This document shows, piece after piece, positions 24,407 to 36,100 of a stretch of DNA of 64,000 bases. The DNA lies in the NCBI GenBank assembly GCA_900660155.1, contig CABFPE010000602.1, forward strand, positions 198,308 to 262,307. Direction: 5' to 3'. Origin of the DNA: Hofstenia miamia (lineage: Eukaryota > Xenacoelomorpha > Acoela > Hofsteniidae). How positions within the stretch are numbered: position 1 is the stretch's first letter; each line of letters starts with the position of its first letter. The translations under genes were made by a program, and so were the position numbers. The notes beneath the pieces are model-generated. The model was not told the origin of the DNA. It saw nothing but the letters and a program-made list of their open reading frames with translations, and ran no database searches.

Positions 24407-25033
24407 GATTAATTAAATAATCCAAAATTGCTAAAAAAAGGCAGCAACTGCCATACCGTCGATCGTTGGCAAATTAAGCGAAGTTGCTTTTTGAAAATTC
24501 ATTTAAGTAAAACTATAAAATAAAACTAATCATTAAAATTAAAATTTAGCTCTAATCTTCAATATACCAAAAGTTGTTAAATTGCTACAAAAATCGCCAG
24601 TTTAAAGTGAAAGGTATCATATATGGTAAATAAATGGAACATTGAGTTAATATTATGATCATAGCCAAGCTACTTTATTATTCCATGAATCAACTTTGAT
24701 AACATGTAAAGCAAAGTTATAAATATTTAAATAAACATGTAAGAGCAAATTTGTTTACACTGAAATTACGTCAAACCAATGAAATTGGGGTAATGGGATT
24801 TGGAAATTAAAATCAAATTAAACAAAAACGATTAAATTTCAGGGTCTGGTACACCTTTTTTTGGAATTATCACGCAAATATATACAAAATTAGCCCATTT
24901 AAAAAAAAATTAAAATTTCATAAATATCCCCCATTAATGAACAAACCCAAAATTTGTGTTGCAAGGCATTAAAAAAAATTTTATTAGAGTGTATTAAAAT
25001 CTGTGAAGGAAACATTCAGTTTTCAAACTAAAT

Positions 25034-25618
25034 TTGGGATTTAAATACAAATTTGGAATTTTACTTTTAATTGAAATTGGATACTAGTTTGGGTTACAAA
25101 TTGTAAATTATATAAAAGCAACATTAAATAAATTAGTACCCTCTTATTGCTATGCCAAAGGTGTGGCCCTATAAAATTTTTTGTATTAGTGATTATAATA
25201 TTACTGAACCTTCTGAAAACTAAGTTGATCCTGGCATTGCAAGTTGCTTATAGTGCATCTTAAATGAGAATTTTAAGATTATATTAGTATCNAAAAAGCA
25301 ACTTCGCTTAATTTGCCAACGATCGACGGTATGGCAGTTGCTGCCTTTTTTTAGCAATTNTTGGGATTTAAATACAAATTTGGAATTTTACTTTTAATTG
25401 AAATTGGATACTAGTTTGGGTTACAAATTGTAAATTATATAAAAGCAACATTAAATAAATTAGTACCCTCTTATTGCTATGCCAAAGGTGTGGCCCTATA
25501 AAATTTTTTGTATTAGTGATTATAATATTACTGAACCTTCTGAAAACTAAGTTGATCCTGGCATTGCAAGTTGCTTATAGTGCATCTTAAATGAGAATTT
25601 TAAGATTATATTAGTATC
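25034..25618. repeat. 258-bp duplication flanking a 67-bp TIR piece between Ns
   Basis: 25034-25291 and 25361-25618 are the same sequence. Between them, bounded by N at 25292 and 25360, is a 67-bp copy of the inner end of the 508-bp inverted repeat (as at 23082-23148). Best read as assembler stitching at the long-TIR element. Confidence 0.85.
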
Positions 25619-25925
25619 ATTAAATTTTTACAGTGTTTGCAGCAACTAATATGTTCCACTTGCCTTTCTGTGTTTCTTCTGATTTTTCTTTTGCAAGTTT
25701 ATATAAACAAATGTTTTTGGTTGCTTTACAATTTTATCTTTATGTGATGGCTAATATGAATCACATGTTCAGATTTGAAATATTCCTTACCAAATTTTTA
25801 AGTTGTTGGAAAGAATAACATGGAACCATTTATTGATTCGTGTTATAATAGGCTTACCACATCTTGAGGAACCTAAAAGAAACCGACGTATGCAGCTAGT
25901 AAATAGAGAATATACCTACTTTTAT

Positions 25926-27960
25926 TGATTAAGATAAGATAAGATAAGATAATCTATATTCATTTGAATTTTTTACAATATTTAACTGATATTTCAAATG
26001 AATAGCGCCATTAACTATTAAGTACAATAAAAAATGAATAATAACAAAAATTAAGAAAATACTGGTTACGGATAGTTTACTAATTTCAATTTATTGTATA
26101 GTTGTTATTATAAAATTTAAATCCTATCCATGATCTACCTGATATAAACTTTTGTTTGAGAATTAATTATTTTAATTCTTTTTTGAATTTTTTAAGGTTG
26201 TCTATTATTTTCATTTCCTTTGGCAATATATTCCAGTTATAAATTGCAGTATTAATAAAGGCTTGACTCATGATATTTTTATTAAATTTAACACTTTAGT
26301 AGTTTTTTGATCGTTTATTTTGCTTCAGACAATCTGTCGAAAATGAGAATGATATCTCGTTGTAGGGTGGAATTTTCTTTATGAATTTGAAGAAATAAAT
26401 AATAATATTGTAAATAATTAACTCTTGTGGAAAAAGAATAGATTTAGAAATATATTCTTTTGTTTTAGAAGAGTTTTTATTACAAACATTTAATGCCCAT
26501 TTTAGTTGAACTCGAAGCTTTTTTATCATTAGGCTGTGTACATTAGTATATAAGATATTAGCATAGTTTAAATTACTCATAGCAAATGCATGAAACATTT
26601 GAATTACTGCAATTGGTGGTAACTGTTGGGAAACATGGGATATCTTTCTAATACCTATAGCCATTTATTTAACAATAGTATTTACTTGCGACGCGAAATT
26701 AAGGTTTGAATCTATTATTACTCCAAGATATTTAAACTTATTAACAGGTATAACAGATGAATTATTGAAATTAATTGAATAGTCAGAGATGTCCGTTTTT
26801 TTTCTAAAAGGTTGCATTATGCAAAATTCAGTTTTTTTCGTATTAATGCGCAATCTATGCATCTTAAAATAGTTGCTCAATTTTATAAAATTCGATTCAA
26901 TAACTTTTACAGCTTTATCTAAGGATTTATTTCCACAGTAAATAGATGTATCATCGGCGTATTGTGTTATTTCGCAGTCAGTAATTTCCTTCATGTCATT
27001 CACATAAATATTAAAAAGCAGGGGACCTACTATGGTTCCTTGAGGTACACCATTATTGACAGACAACCAATTTGAAAAAGTATCATTCAATTTAACTAGC
27101 TGAAGTCTATTACTTAAGTAATTAGATAAGGTGAGCACTGTTAAGAGAAAAACCAATTTTTTAATTTTCTTATTAATATATCATGGTTAATAGAATCAAA
27201 TGCTTTTGAGAGGTCAGGACAGGCAATCGCAACAAATTTATTAGAGTCTAATAATGTTCTCCATTTTTCTGTCGCTTGTAGAAGTGCGTCTGAAACCAAA
27301 TTGTGATTTGGACCATAGTTTATGATTACTTAAATAAAGTTTAATTTGTTCGTGTATTATAGTCTTTCAAATATTTTACTGATTGGTGATGTAATAGTCA
27401 TAGGTCGATAGTTTTTGGGACACTTTGGGTGTTTCTTTTGGAAATTGGAGTATTATGAGCCTGTTTCAACAAAATCGGGAAAAATATTCCATTTTAAGCA
27501 TTTATTAAATATATAATTTAAAAGTTCGGCAATATATGTCGCATTGTTTTTTAGTAACAACATTGCAATTTTCGAGGGGCCGCTTAACTTGTTTGATTTT
27601 AGTTTCTTGATTGCCTTAATTACTTCAAAACTTGTTATAAAGCGATAACCAAATTCAGGGGTGTTCATATTAGGATTTATTTCCTGGAATTTTATTTAAG
27701 GACCTTCATAATTACCGAGGTTTGCAAATGTTTGATTTAAAATATTGAATCAAAATCAGTTTAGTATTGATTTTCTTCTATCAGAGAAGATTTTGATTTG
27801 GTACAATTCGAGATTTCGTTAATCAATCTCCATTTACTCTTTTGGTTCTGTAATTTTCTGTATTCATGTTTAATATACTCATTGTAAGCTTTACGATTTT
27901 CTATGATTTGCATCTGCAGCAATAAAAAGAACAATAAATGTAAATTTGCCATTCATACGT
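25926..27960 (-). mobile_element. 5'-truncated non-LTR retrotransposon with (TTATC)n tail
   Basis: Minus-strand order: linker (NEYIKHEYRKLQNQKSKWRL, about 27880), RT start (FEVIKAIKKLKSNKLSGPSK, about 27620), NYRPMTITSPISKIFERL and CPDLSKAFDSINHDIL (27420-27180), VPQGTIVGPLLFNIYVNDM and QYADDTSIY (catalytic YADD, about 26950), KTEFCIMQP, YLGVIIDSNLNF, and the thumb ending YNWNILPKEMKIIDNLKKF (about 26200). A few stops and frameshifts, notably near 26664, 27160 and 27450. The 3' end runs into four TTATC units at 25930-25952. Endonuclease and ORF1 are missing. Confidence 0.88.
25930..25952 (-). repeat. (TTATC)n tail of the LINE
   Basis: GATAA units on the plus strand, positioned exactly at the 3' end of the minus-strand element. 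Short tandem 3' tails are known for several LINE clades without poly(A). Confidence 0.75.
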
Positions 27961-28560
27961 GGTTCGTTCAATAATGCCTCGGTCTAAGAAAAAAGCATTT
28001 GCTTTTGAAAATTGACCCTATGTTTGTTTAAATGCATAAATTAATTTTATTGAATGAGGTATACACAAAATAAGCACACATTGAATTTTTGTTATATAGG
28101 GATAAACTAGAATACGTAATTGTGATAAAAGTCTATATATCGAATTTGCAAATGCTTAAATCAGCATGGTGATGCTTTTATATATTGTTTATATATTGTT
28201 ACTAAGAACGAGACATATTTTCATTACACTTACCTGAATGGAGACATAAAGAGAAATCTCCGTTGAAGATGAGAAGTGGCACCTCACATCAAAAACAAAT
28301 GATGCTCTCAGTTTCTTAAGATAAAGGTGGAGTCAATCATTTAAACTTCTTGCCTAATTGTCAATACTATGCCAAATTGGTGAGGAATACCGTAAGAAGA
28401 AACAGAAACCAAGAACTGTTCCAATTTGGCTCCTTGTTTCTAGTGCTCCTATCCATGCAAATAATCGTGCACAATTTCAACAAAAAGGAGTGGTCTTACA
28501 CTTCTAAGACATCCACCGTACAGCAGCGACTAATTTTTATTCAAGTACATGATGAAAGCA
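27961..28560. other. Non-coding stretch between two LINE remnants
   Basis: No gene or repeat supported. Confidence 0.5.
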
Positions 28561-28561
28561 T

Positions 28562-28611
<50 letters not shown>
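28561..28611. repeat. (TAC)n microsatellite
   Basis: About 16 TAC units on the plus strand; see the LINE tail interpretation. Confidence 0.95.
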
Positions 28612-29000
28612 GGCTTTATTAAACTGTAGATAATTATACAATAATATAGAATAACATAAATATAAAAAGCATTATTAATATTTACAAAAATTAAATGATT
28701 TTTTGTAGTTACTGCATAAACATAAAAAGAATCGTTTACATCCATTGCTTTCATGTGAATTTTCTAAAAATTCATAAAGAATATCGTACAGTTTCTTTTT
28801 GCTAATTTTTGGATTTCCAAAGAAATCAAAATTGTATTCCCGAATTAAATAATTCCCAATGCAGCAAATTCTATTAAAGTACCAATGATCACTAGTATTT
28901 TTCTTCGTTTTCTTTATAACAAATAGTAGACTTTTAGTTTTTCGATTGTTTTTGAATTCAAATGAAACATAGTCTAAAATATTAATTAAATCATATCTTC

Positions 29001-29030
29001 CATTATTATTATTATTATTATTATTATTAT
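29001..29030. repeat. (ATT)n microsatellite
   Basis: Nine or ten uninterrupted ATT units inside the LINE remnant. Confidence 0.95.
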
Positions 29031-29040
29031 ACATTACTTG

Positions 29041-29799
29041 GACATCACTTTGAGACATCACATGCACTCCCTGGAAAATGTTTGGCTTATGCATTTCAAG
29101 AATTGGTTATTTGATGGAATATGCTGATGGCTAGAAATAGTACTTATATTGAAAAATAATTTCATAAGTTTTTCGAACCAGAGGATCTCAAGATGTATAG
29201 AAAACTATCATTTCCTCCATTTACTCATTTCTGCAGCAAATGAAATACAATATATTTTAATGGGTTTTAAAATAGCTACAAAAATAGACCTTTAATTAGG
29301 ACATCTTGAGTTTGCGATCTAGGGAAACTAGACTAATGGAGAAATAAAAATATTTAAAAAGCAATAAAAATGATCACCACTGTAGGAAACATTTACGATG
29401 GGGAATCTGTAAGATATGAGAAAACATTGAAAGAATTCTACAGTATATCAAATATTTATATTTTCGAATTCCCAAAATATAATGTCAAAAGAATAAGATC
29501 CTACGAAGTTTCTTTTTAAAACTTTAAATTTAATTTACAAATATTAAACATTTCACAAATTAGTGTAACTAAAAAAATACAAACAAATTGGAATAACAAA
29601 CTACATGCACAAAGAATACAATTGTGAAGTAAAGAAATTTTGCAAAACAAACTTTAAAAGTTGATTTTAAAAGTTACTATTTAAACAACTCCCGCTACAA
29701 AACGTAGGTATCCGGAGTTAATTGATGTTTAAAGCAAGCACGTCTTACACCTTAGAGGTGTCAAATGAAGAAAACAATACATTCTAATTATTTGCACAT
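29041..29799. other. Region downstream of the kinase gene
   Basis: AT-rich; should hold the 3' UTR of the minus-strand kinase gene just below 29800. No canonical polyadenylation signal stands out near the stop. Confidence 0.5.
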
Positions 29800-30141
29800 T
29801 CATAAATTGCGGTCCTTTTCTTTGACATAATTGATGAGAAATTTTGATGACATTTCAAGGTCGTATTTGAATCCCCGAAGGATGAGGTCACATCGCTGTC
29901 GATCGGCTAAACCCAGGGTGGCCAAACGGTTGATTTTAAGAATGTTTTCGGCTTTAGAGTGGTCACCCTTTGCTTCCACGAGAGCGCGTTCAACTTCTGA
30001 CACAGTCACTCCATGAATGGATGAACAAAGTCTAGTCACATCTGCTCGGTTAACGCCTCCTAAACTGCTTTGTGTTGTACTTCCACTTAGAATTAACTCA
30101 TTTTGACGAGTTCTTTCTTCCAAAGGATCAAAGATCATTTC
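29800..30141 (-). CDS. Ack-like exon 12: UBA domain and stop
   Basis: Residues 728-840. It contains VNRADVTRLCSSIHGVT, VERALVEAKGDHSKAENILK and LATLGLADRQRCDLILRGF, matching the ubiquitin-binding UBA module at the extreme C-terminus of Ack/TNK kinases. The order (IHGVT, then LK, then LGL, then a second helix pair) follows the vertebrate protein closely. The acceptor is ATTGTTTAG; the TAA stop ends at 29800. No canonical AATAAA is visible in the roughly 100 bases downstream. Confidence 0.93.
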   Translation of the reverse strand, partial: EMIFDPLEERTRQNELILSGSTTQSSLGGVNRADVTRLCSSIHGVTVSEVERALVEAKGDHSKAENILKINRLATLGLADRQRCDLILRGFKYDLEMSSKFLINYVKEKDRNL

Positions 30142-33100
30142 CTAAACAATTCTTGCTTCAGTAATGTGCAAAAATGACAGTGAGGATTTTATATAAACTA
30201 TGAGGAAATAATATCATGAGGAGTAATTTACAAATAAATGGTTACTAAGCGCTGAAACCAATACTGCAGAAAATTTTGTTTGTTTGCTCTAAAATAATGT
30301 TTGCACTTTTAGGATATTGATGAAACATATTAATTTATTTCATTTTGTCACTATGCGCATACCTGAGCCAATAGTGACGTTAATCAACAATATGTAGGTG
30401 ATACAATCACATGTACTTTGTACATGTGGGGACAGAGACGATCATTGCGGTCTACGTCTTATACAAACAGCCGCCAGTGTGGCGACGAACTGCACATTGA
30501 GTTGAGATAGACCGTTGAACAGTAATTGCGGAGCCTCAGTTGAGGCAATTTTGTTATCAACTATTTTAGTTGTCTTAGGCTTCAGTAGACGAACAACTCA
30601 TATTTACCACCATCCACTTTTTAGTGCGTATTGTGGAAAGCAAGGAAAGGCAGAGGCGTTGCGCCAGTTTCAAGCATTTAATCATACATCACATGAGTCG
30701 CTAGGTGTTCCAAGGATAACGCTAGTTGCACAGTCTTAAGGGCTAAGGTCCGACCACATCGTCAACGCCAACTGTTCTAGTCTGTTGACATTTGAGATCA
30801 CCCAAATACCTATAGAAGGATGATTCGCAATTTGCTACACTATTCTTCTTGTTTGTAATATTTGAATTATATATATATATATATCAAAAAAATGCCATTT
30901 ATGTAAATTTAGGTAAATTGAAAAATACTTTAATTACGAAATTAAATTACAAAAAACTGAAACAATAAAAACTAAAACAAAAAAAATTTAAACATCACCA
31001 TTGTAATATAAAACCAAATGCTTTTCTATGTTTTTCGTATAAAGTGCGGGCATGTAATTTTTTCGGATGTTGATTTATCAGATGCAGGGAAATGGGTAAT
31101 AAATTGAGAGAAGTTACGATTTTGAAGTTTCCAGAAGGGAATGTTAGCAGAAACTATTGCCAAAGCCAGGTCATTAGAAAAATCTGACGTTTTGTTTACT
31201 GCTGCAACCGCTGGATGCAAATTTGGCTGTCGAGATGCGCCATCACGTAGTGTATGGTTAAATAAGTGATGCGTATTTGGCTACACATCAAATTAAATTT
31301 AACAGAATCCTGATCTACCAAACAATCGGAATCCCCTGCTCAAATCAGTATATATTTGCAACTCTTCACTGGCCTAATAATCCTTCAAAATGTCCTCAAA
31401 GTGTTCCTCCTTCAATTTACGCTCATTCCCTGAAAGAAAAGCATCCCAAATGAAATTGACAACGTTCTCAAAAGGAAGAATTCGGTCATTTCAAAGAAAA
31501 GTTCACAGGGCTCTTAACACTTGAAAGATGGACAAAAGAATGGGGGATATTAATCAAAATTACAGCAACAGCAAAACAAAAGAGGGGAGAACAATAAATG
31601 TCTGATATACAAAGGCCGAAAGTATACTTCCACTTCTTATGTATCAAGATTCCAAACATCTTTTTCAAAATTTGAAATTATTTTCTGATTTAGTAGGAAA
31701 ATGAGATGACAAGGAGCACAAGTTATAAAAGCCAAAGATATCAAGGCCAAGATGACAAAACTACGCAATACATTTGGAGAAAAGAGGTGTGGAGTAGGCT
31801 AGATGGGTATTTAACAGACTTGTCAACGAGACGACATTTCCAAGCTCGGCTCGTTTAAATTTTGGCTCGGCTCGCCACATAAAATCTTTGAATGAGGCTC
31901 GTTTTAGCTTGGTATATTTTTAAAAATATTGTCCTCAAAGAATTTTTTACATAGCTCTTCCTATTATTTAATAAACATTTCTTAAATATGATTATATGAA
32001 AGGCATAGTGACTGCAAAAAATATGAAAAATCTCCATAATCAAATTAACAAGCAGAACTATAAATTTGCTTTGCCTAAAATAGGCTCGTTTTATATCAAA
32101 TACGGTGCTCAAGCTCGGCTCGGAACGGCTGGGTTCGTTAGAAGCTCGGCTCGTTGACAAGTCTGGTTTCTAAACTCACTATAGGCGAAGATCAGTAGTG
32201 AACCCGTTTTTGAAGCTTATAAACCGAATTTGAGAAACTGAATTCGAAGCAAATAGTCGACAAAATGATGCAATTCAGGCTTTTTAATTGGAAGATGTAG
32301 GAAGAACCCCACTGATTAAAAACCTTTGATCACATTATAATGCAATTTTACATCCAAATATACTTGGATTTATATGGCAGATGGGACTTAGAGTTAGTCG
32401 GTTATTTTTCAAAAAAACATTTAATTAAAATGGAATTGCAAGCTATATCAAATGCCAATCATTTGCACATTATCAGCTGTGATAACAAAGCAATGAAAGA
32501 AAAATAAGGTCTCCATGAAAACCCGGGTATATACTTAACTGATTACACCCATTCACTTGAACCCATCATGACAATCATGAAATTTAAAATGTTTTTTACT
32601 CCGATAAAATCAATAAATATTTTTTGACAAAGATATAAATGCTATAAAAATTAATTTCACTACCATTAAAAAAGAAATACGTTTCTAAATTTTCTCTTTG
32701 AAACAGTTCTGATGACTTTATCAAAATCTATCGTTCGAAATCGCCTGCTGAAATCAGTATATATTAGCAAAACAATGAAATAAAAACAAGGTCCCCGTTA
32801 AGACGATGTGACAATTTGGTAAGTTGAAGCATATCATTTTTTGCAATATTTCTAAAATATTGCACCTGTTTTGTTTTCCTTGTATACAAAAACCTCATCA
32901 TTTGAACACACTTTCGGAACTTACTTCTGAGGTAAGCGTTATATATGCATTCACTAAGGAGTTGTGAGTAGGACATTTCGACTACCGTAATTTACCCTAC
33001 AGATATTTCCCCAAAAATCAATTAGAAATTAGCTAGGATGCTTTTAAAACGAGAATGATAGTAAAAATATATAAACATTTCATATGTAAGTTTTAACAAG

Positions 33101-36100
33101 TCACCTTCGTAATCTACCTACAGATATATCCGTATACTACGCGATTCTCTAATATGTCATTTATTTAATAATGCAATAAAAACTTAATATCAATATAAAT
33201 AGCATTCACAGATGCACACAATTCAAACACATAATTTTCCAATTTAATATATGTTAATGCCACAATTTCTGCATACGCGTAAGGAAGCAATTAATGACAA
33301 CTTATATTAGGATATGTTAAAGTGAAGAGTGGAAACGAAACGAGTTATTCTATGCCCGACCCGTGTTCAACCCGTATGGAAAACTAATACGGTACTTATA
33401 TTACATTACATGTGCACCAGCACTTGTAGTAGCAGATAAAGTCTACAAAATAAATAACAGAAGTTGCTTGGGGTCTTTCCCAATATGTCGTTTGAGTTCC
33501 ATTTGAGTTAACTGACAAAACCTGGACTGCGTGTTAAAATGATAAATCAAGATTTTTGAAGTACGCATACAATTCTATTGCCGCTATGGGATTTAAGGCA
33601 ATCTCCGCAATATACAATAATAAAAAAGTATTTCCTGAATTTCCTGAGGAGTGACGAATTCTGGAAATTTGTATTCAGGTTTAATTGCCGAATACAATAT
33701 ATGTGGCCAATCCATTTTAAGGGTCCTGATCTACAATACATGTAGAGCCATAAAGCATTAAATTCATAATACAGCCCTATTATTGAAATATTAAACCATA
33801 AACTAGTGACATCAAAACTAAAATAAATGGTAGACTAGATTTATTTGTAAACGGGACAAGAATGTGTGGTCAGCTGAATTTTGGACATTGATTATTAATG
33901 AGAGTGAATGCAACGATATCAGATATATAAAACAACAAGAATAGCATGAGAAAAATGTGGCAGCTCTACAAAGCAGTTGCACTCATTAATACCCGTTGAT
34001 AATCACTCAATTGTTGCCTAAGTGATAAATTTCCACACTCCAATTTCTAAATCCCTAAAGAAATGCATTTCGTGTGATTGAAGTGTTTAAGAAAACAATT
34101 CCAATGTAATAACTCCGGTCAATTCAGATCAACATGTGTGATTTATCCAACTATGACATTGTCAAAATGATATAATAATATTTAATGGCTATACCCAAGA
34201 AACAACTAGTCTATGTTCAACTTCTAGTGAAGATTACTATCAACAACTAAAAACTAGAAATGTACCATAATAATTCAAATAAAAAAATACATAAATAATA
34301 ATAATAAAATGTAGACGAAAGAGCTGGGGTAAGTGACAAATGCAGACGATGTAAGGAAGAATTCAAAACAGTAAATCATCTGATAGCAAGACGTTAGAAG
34401 GTGGAGCAGAATAACATAAGTTCAACAATGACAAAGTGGAGCGGATAGTACACTGGAGCTTGAATAGACGGCATGGATTAGGGTTAGGGTCAGGGTTAGA
34501 CAGGAGATTAAGCCACGGGGAATCACTGAGAATGAGAAGGTTAAGATAGTGCGGAACTTCAACGTACAGACTAGAACAAGGTGATTGAAGCATATAGTGG
34601 TAAACAGAACGGAAAGAATGGGAACGGTGATAGATATAACGCTACCAACGAATAGGAATGTAGAAAGAAATTAGAAAGATAAGATATACAAGCACAGGGA
34701 GTTGGCAGAGGAAATAGAGAGATTGTGGAAGTTAAAAAAAGGTTGTAATAGCCCCGGTGATATTTAGAGCAGTAAGTAAGCAACATAAGAGATACTTGGA
34801 AGAGTTAGAAAGTGGTGAGGAGCAGAACAGAACGCAGTCATATTAGGAGCAGCTAGAACACAAACAAGAAGAGGAGAAGAAAGAGTAAATACCATATTTT
34901 GAGATAAAAGAGAAATAAGTCAGATTTAAAAAGCTTATGAAGAGACTACAGATTAAAGTTAATGTGGCACGATAGAAGAAATTCTTGGACAGCATTGTGA
35001 ACACGAGGAGAGAAGAAAGAAACTTTAGTCAAAGAGCGAGAAATGGAAATTTCAGATAAAAATGGTAGAAATTTATAAAAATGCTTATACTTATTATATT
35101 TTGTAGTTGTACTAAATGCAATTCTAAAAAAATTTTTTATAGGAAATTTTGAGTTTGTAATTTTTCTACATAGAAATAAATTGCTTTGTATTGTATTGTA
35201 CTGAATTTTATTGTTCAAATAGAAGTTTAAACTGTAAGACATGCGATTACTGAAAAGAAGTATTTTTCTTATGTAAGCTGTTTACACAACTTCACCCATG
35301 CAAAGAATGTACTGGTTCTACCTCAATCAATGTGTTAACCAAAGCCATGACACTGAATATATTTGTTTTCTAGTGGAGGCTGAGCTACTATCAAAAGTCT
35401 GTGCTAAAGTTAATATAAAATAACTACAAAATTCATCATGTAAGCAACAATAGTTATGACGATTGTTTAATAAAATATAAAAAATGTTTTCAAATGTAAA
35501 ACATATATTAACAATATATGTTGATGCTAACGAAATTTTGCAATTTTACGATTTGAAACATCATCTCTACGAAAACCGCCCTAGTTTAGCTCTGTTGAAA
35601 ATTAAGTGACATTTAGCTGCTGAATTTTAGCTCTAGCGGTTGCACATATTTAAAAACAATATATTTACTCAAAAGTTTGCATTTCCTTTATTCAAGACAA
35701 CATTTTGATCAGCCTCTGATATAAAATAAATATCAAGTGTCATGACCCATATTATAGATAGCCTTGAGAAGTGGGATGACCAATTGAGGAACTGTAACAC
35801 TTCAGAGTGCAAAGGAATACTACAATTTTCAAAAGAAAGTGAAGGACTAGAAAGCATATGGAAAGAAATAAAAAAATCACTCTGATTTGGAAAGATTGAA
35901 GGAGAGATAGTTAGCAAAGAGCCATTTGGAAGCGTTGCCACAAAACATTGTAGACTGTTGTAAATGGATGAAAAGATTATCTGCACATATCCTGCAAGTA
36001 GATAGAGGGTAAGATGTGGCAGAGAAGACCGAGAATACAATTTCGACTGCATTAAAGATAAGAACAGGTGGCCATCGCAAGCAGTAACCCAAATTGAATC

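Larger units (their letters stand above)
22641..24934. mobile_element. Element with about 508-bp terminal inverted repeats around a 1,000-N gap
   Basis: Left arm 22641-23148 and right arm 24426-24934 are nearly identical inverted copies, starting ATGGGGGGTATTCATG and ending ATAAATATCCCCCAT. Inside is 23149-23406, N 23407-24406 (a round 1,000, probably a placeholder of unknown size) and 24407-24425. Long TIRs occur in Maverick/Polinton-like, foldback and some other DNA transposons; the content behind the gap decides. An inverted assembly join is the alternative. Confidence 0.75.
28561..29040 (-). mobile_element. 3' end of a second LINE with (TAG)n tail
   Basis: Minus strand reads an RT C-terminus: HWYFNRICCIGNYLIREYNF, then SKKKLYDILYEF, a cysteine-bearing end (GCKRFFLCLCSNY), then TTTAATAAAGCC directly followed by about 16 TAG units (28561-28611). 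A (AAT)n run at 29001-29030 interrupts it upstream. The rest of the element is absent. Confidence 0.7.

Noticed and set aside
23357-24425. Open frames of about 340 codons on both strands
   Set aside because: They run through the 1,000-N gap and contain no real sequence.
25633-25818. 61-codon plus-strand frame rich in Phe
   Set aside because: No motif or neighbour support.
28530-28754. Poly-Ser and poly-Thr reading frames
   Set aside because: Translation of the TAC/TAG microsatellite.
34600-35242. Minus-strand frames rich in Leu, Ser and Phe
   Set aside because: Antisense shadows of the plus-strand LINE remnant and its flank.
35877-36092. Separate small genes in overlapping minus frames
   Set aside because: Both frames are pieces of one decayed reverse transcriptase.
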